64,000 nt of DNA from Rudanella paleaurantiibacter. Lineage in GTDB: Bacteria; Bacteroidota; Bacteroidia; Cytophagales; Spirosomataceae. The position numbers and the translations under genes are program-made. The notes beneath the pieces were generated by a model, which saw only the letters and a program-made list of their open reading frames with translations, was not told where the DNA came from and did no database searches. The stretch covers positions 1 to 64,000 of the forward strand of contig NZ_WELI01000013.1 in NCBI RefSeq assembly GCF_009184635.1. The letters run 5' to 3'. Positions 62,783 through 64,000 of the stretch are shown here, piece by piece (within the stretch, counting starts at the first letter, position 1; the number at the start of each line of letters is the position of its first letter).

Positions 62783-64000
62783 TTACTGAAACACCGGAGC
62801 GGCTGAAAACAGGGCATCGAAGTTGGCCGGAGCACTCTCCCGAATATTCTGGATTTGAAACATCTCGTGAACCTGAATCGGAAAACCCCGTAGCCAATGG
62901 TCTACGCCCGACCGCATTTGTAAAGTGGGGGCCATTGGCGACGTAAGCGACAAATCGGAGAAGCGTAACGGGATTTGTGACGTGGTCCACCAATACATGC
63001 CAGCGGCCCCACCACCCAATACATATTTTCGGCTGAGGTATTTGCCCTGATACATATCGGTTGCCTTAATGTGCTTTTTGTCGAAATCGCGTCGGGCCTG
63101 CCGACTGCCCCAAAACGCCAGCTCCGATTGCGGTTGCCCCACCTGTTGTGTTTCAGCCAATTGCCCTTGCAGTTCGTTCCGCGTCTGTTGGCCCGCCTTC
63201 AACTGTTTTTCAACCATCGGGATGGTTTTCCGTAATTCGGCGCGTCGGTCGGCGGGCGTATTGGGGTCGTTCAGTTCGGCGCGGGCTTTGGTTAAAGCCT
63301 CATTTATGGCGGCCTCTTGCATGGGCATGGTTTCTTCGAGTTGTTGCCCCATAAAACCCGACCAATCTTTGGGGAAGTTGTGACTCCGAACTCCATCCTC
63401 GTCTTTAACCACCGCAGTTGTAATGGGGCTATCCCGACGCGTAAAGAGCTTCGTCGACGCTTCGGGGCCTCGGTACACCATTACCGCGCTATCTCCTTTA
63501 AAGTACAGGTTGAGCAACATTCGGTTAGCCTGCTTGCCAATAACCATGTCCATTGTCCAGCCCGGTTTGCAGGCAGCAGGAGGGTCTTCGAGCACCCCAA
63601 CAGCATACCAGGCCCGCTTGATGGCCTCGGTAGTCGGGCTACATTCACCGTGCAGTTGCGTAGCGGCCTCGATGGTTTCGCGGCATAAATCTTCGTAGCC
63701 GGAGCGCGGGCTAAGGCGAGGTAGTGCCGCCAGCAAAACGCGGGCTACCGTATTGTAGGCGAGCGTCGGAAATACATCGAAAGGGTGCTTTAAGGCATTT
63801 TGGCCTTTGCCGCCTTTGATGAGCAAGTAAAACCATTTGTTGCCAACGCCCGAATTAGAATGCACGTTTCCGTCGTCTTTCGGAACATCGGTGGGTTTCC
63901 ACGGAAACTCCAGATACGTATCGGGATGGCCTTTGGCGGGTGGATTGGCCATGTCCCGAAATCCTCCGGCTGTAATCTCTTCGTCCACAAGCCAGTTACC
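62783..64000 (-). CDS. M4 (thermolysin-type) metallopeptidase, C-terminal part, cut by right edge
   Basis: About 406 codons are visible; the gene runs off the window at its 5' end. Read leftward from the edge it begins NWLVDEEITAGGFRDMANPP, then NVHSNSGVGNKWFYLLIKGG with the active-site His of M4 peptidases, and FPTLAYNTVARVLLAALPRL, ETIEAATQLHG and RAWYAVGVLED, all parts of the thermolysin C-terminal domain. The zinc motif HExxH lies beyond the edge. After the peptidase domain a roughly 250-residue tail is found (TMDMVIGKQANRMLLNLYFK onward), with a charged helical segment rich in E, K and Q and a hydrophobic end. That tail is much longer than in thermolysin and its role is unknown. Confidence 0.87.
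   Translation of the reverse strand, partial: GNWLVDEEITAGGFRDMANPPAKGHPDTYLEFPWKPTDVPKDDGNVHSNSGVGNKWFYLLIKGGKGQNALKHPFDVFPTLAYNTVARVLLAALPRLSPRSGYEDLCRETIEAATQLHGECSPTTEAIKRAWYAVGVLEDPPAACKPGWTMDMVIGKQANRMLLNLYFKGDSAVMVYRGPEASTKLFTRRDSPITTAVVKDEDGVRSHNFPKDWSGFMGQQLEETMPMQEAAINEALTKARAELNDPNTPADRRAELRKTIPMVEKQLKAGQQTRNELQGQLAETQQVGQPQSELAFWGSRQARRDFDKKHIKATDMYQGKYLSRKYVLGGGAAGMYWWTTSQIPLRFSDLSLTSPMAPTLQMRSGVDHWLRGFPIQVHEMFQIQNIRESAPANFDALFSAAPVFQ

Overview
The window looks like chromosomal DNA of a free-living Bacteroidota, most likely the Cytophagales (a Spirosoma-like relative). Supporting signs are a SusC/SusD pair, a one-piece hybrid two-component sensor with an AraC output domain, type IX secretion tail domains on two very large exported proteins, Sec-dependent lipoprotein NosZ, DUF1501/DUF1553 cytochrome proteins and a GC content that looks above 50 percent. 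The genus is inference. No rRNA, tRNA or CRISPR was seen.

Layout. (1) 1-73: start of an IS5-type transposase running off the left edge. (2) 437-13353: a nitrogen-oxide island. A leftward operon (cytochrome c, nosZ, nosL fused to a membrane domain, nosD, nosF, nosY) faces a rightward set: di-iron RIC repair protein, NsrR-like Rrf2 regulator, fasciclin lipoprotein, an unrecognised 595-residue protein with nitronate-monooxygenase-like motifs, and quinol NO reductase. Together they would take NO to N2O to N2 and repair nitrosative damage; no nitrate or nitrite reductase is present. A 15-bp motif is shared by the ric and norB upstream regions. (3) 13547-19720: three leftward genes of the Planctomycete-type cytochrome / DUF1501 / DUF1553 kind, with a REP-like inverted pair. 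(4) 20174-21045: ArsR/AHSA1 pair with a perfect 19-bp inverted-repeat operator. (5) 21294-24213: CitMHS transporter with the two AtuA-type proteins, translationally coupled. (6) 24375-28266: arsenic operon (arsR, arsM, GNAT, ACR3, metallophosphoesterase) with two matching 16-bp operator-like sites. (7) 28399-28665: MITE-like element and an orphan terminator. (8) 28940-34456: giant Ig-like type IX secreted protein. (9) 34636-36470: a vWA protein and an unrecognised zinc-ribbon/winged-helix-like protein.

(10) 36671-60815: a carbohydrate region for a probably sulfated glycan: three sulfatases, a GH128-like secreted enzyme with carbohydrate-binding modules, a Gfo/Idh/MocA oxidoreductase, a beta-helix protein, SusD, SusC and a hybrid two-component sensor. 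It is interrupted by an AT-richer AraC / SnoaL-like / DUF2911 group (52200-54898). (11) 61366-64000: a YadA-head-like repeat protein and the C-terminal part of an M4 (thermolysin-type) metallopeptidase cut by the right edge.

Small inverted-repeat elements are frequent between genes (15762-15880, 26827-26930, 28399-28562, 41830-42092, 61178-61340). All functions are read from sequence motifs by eye; no database search was run.
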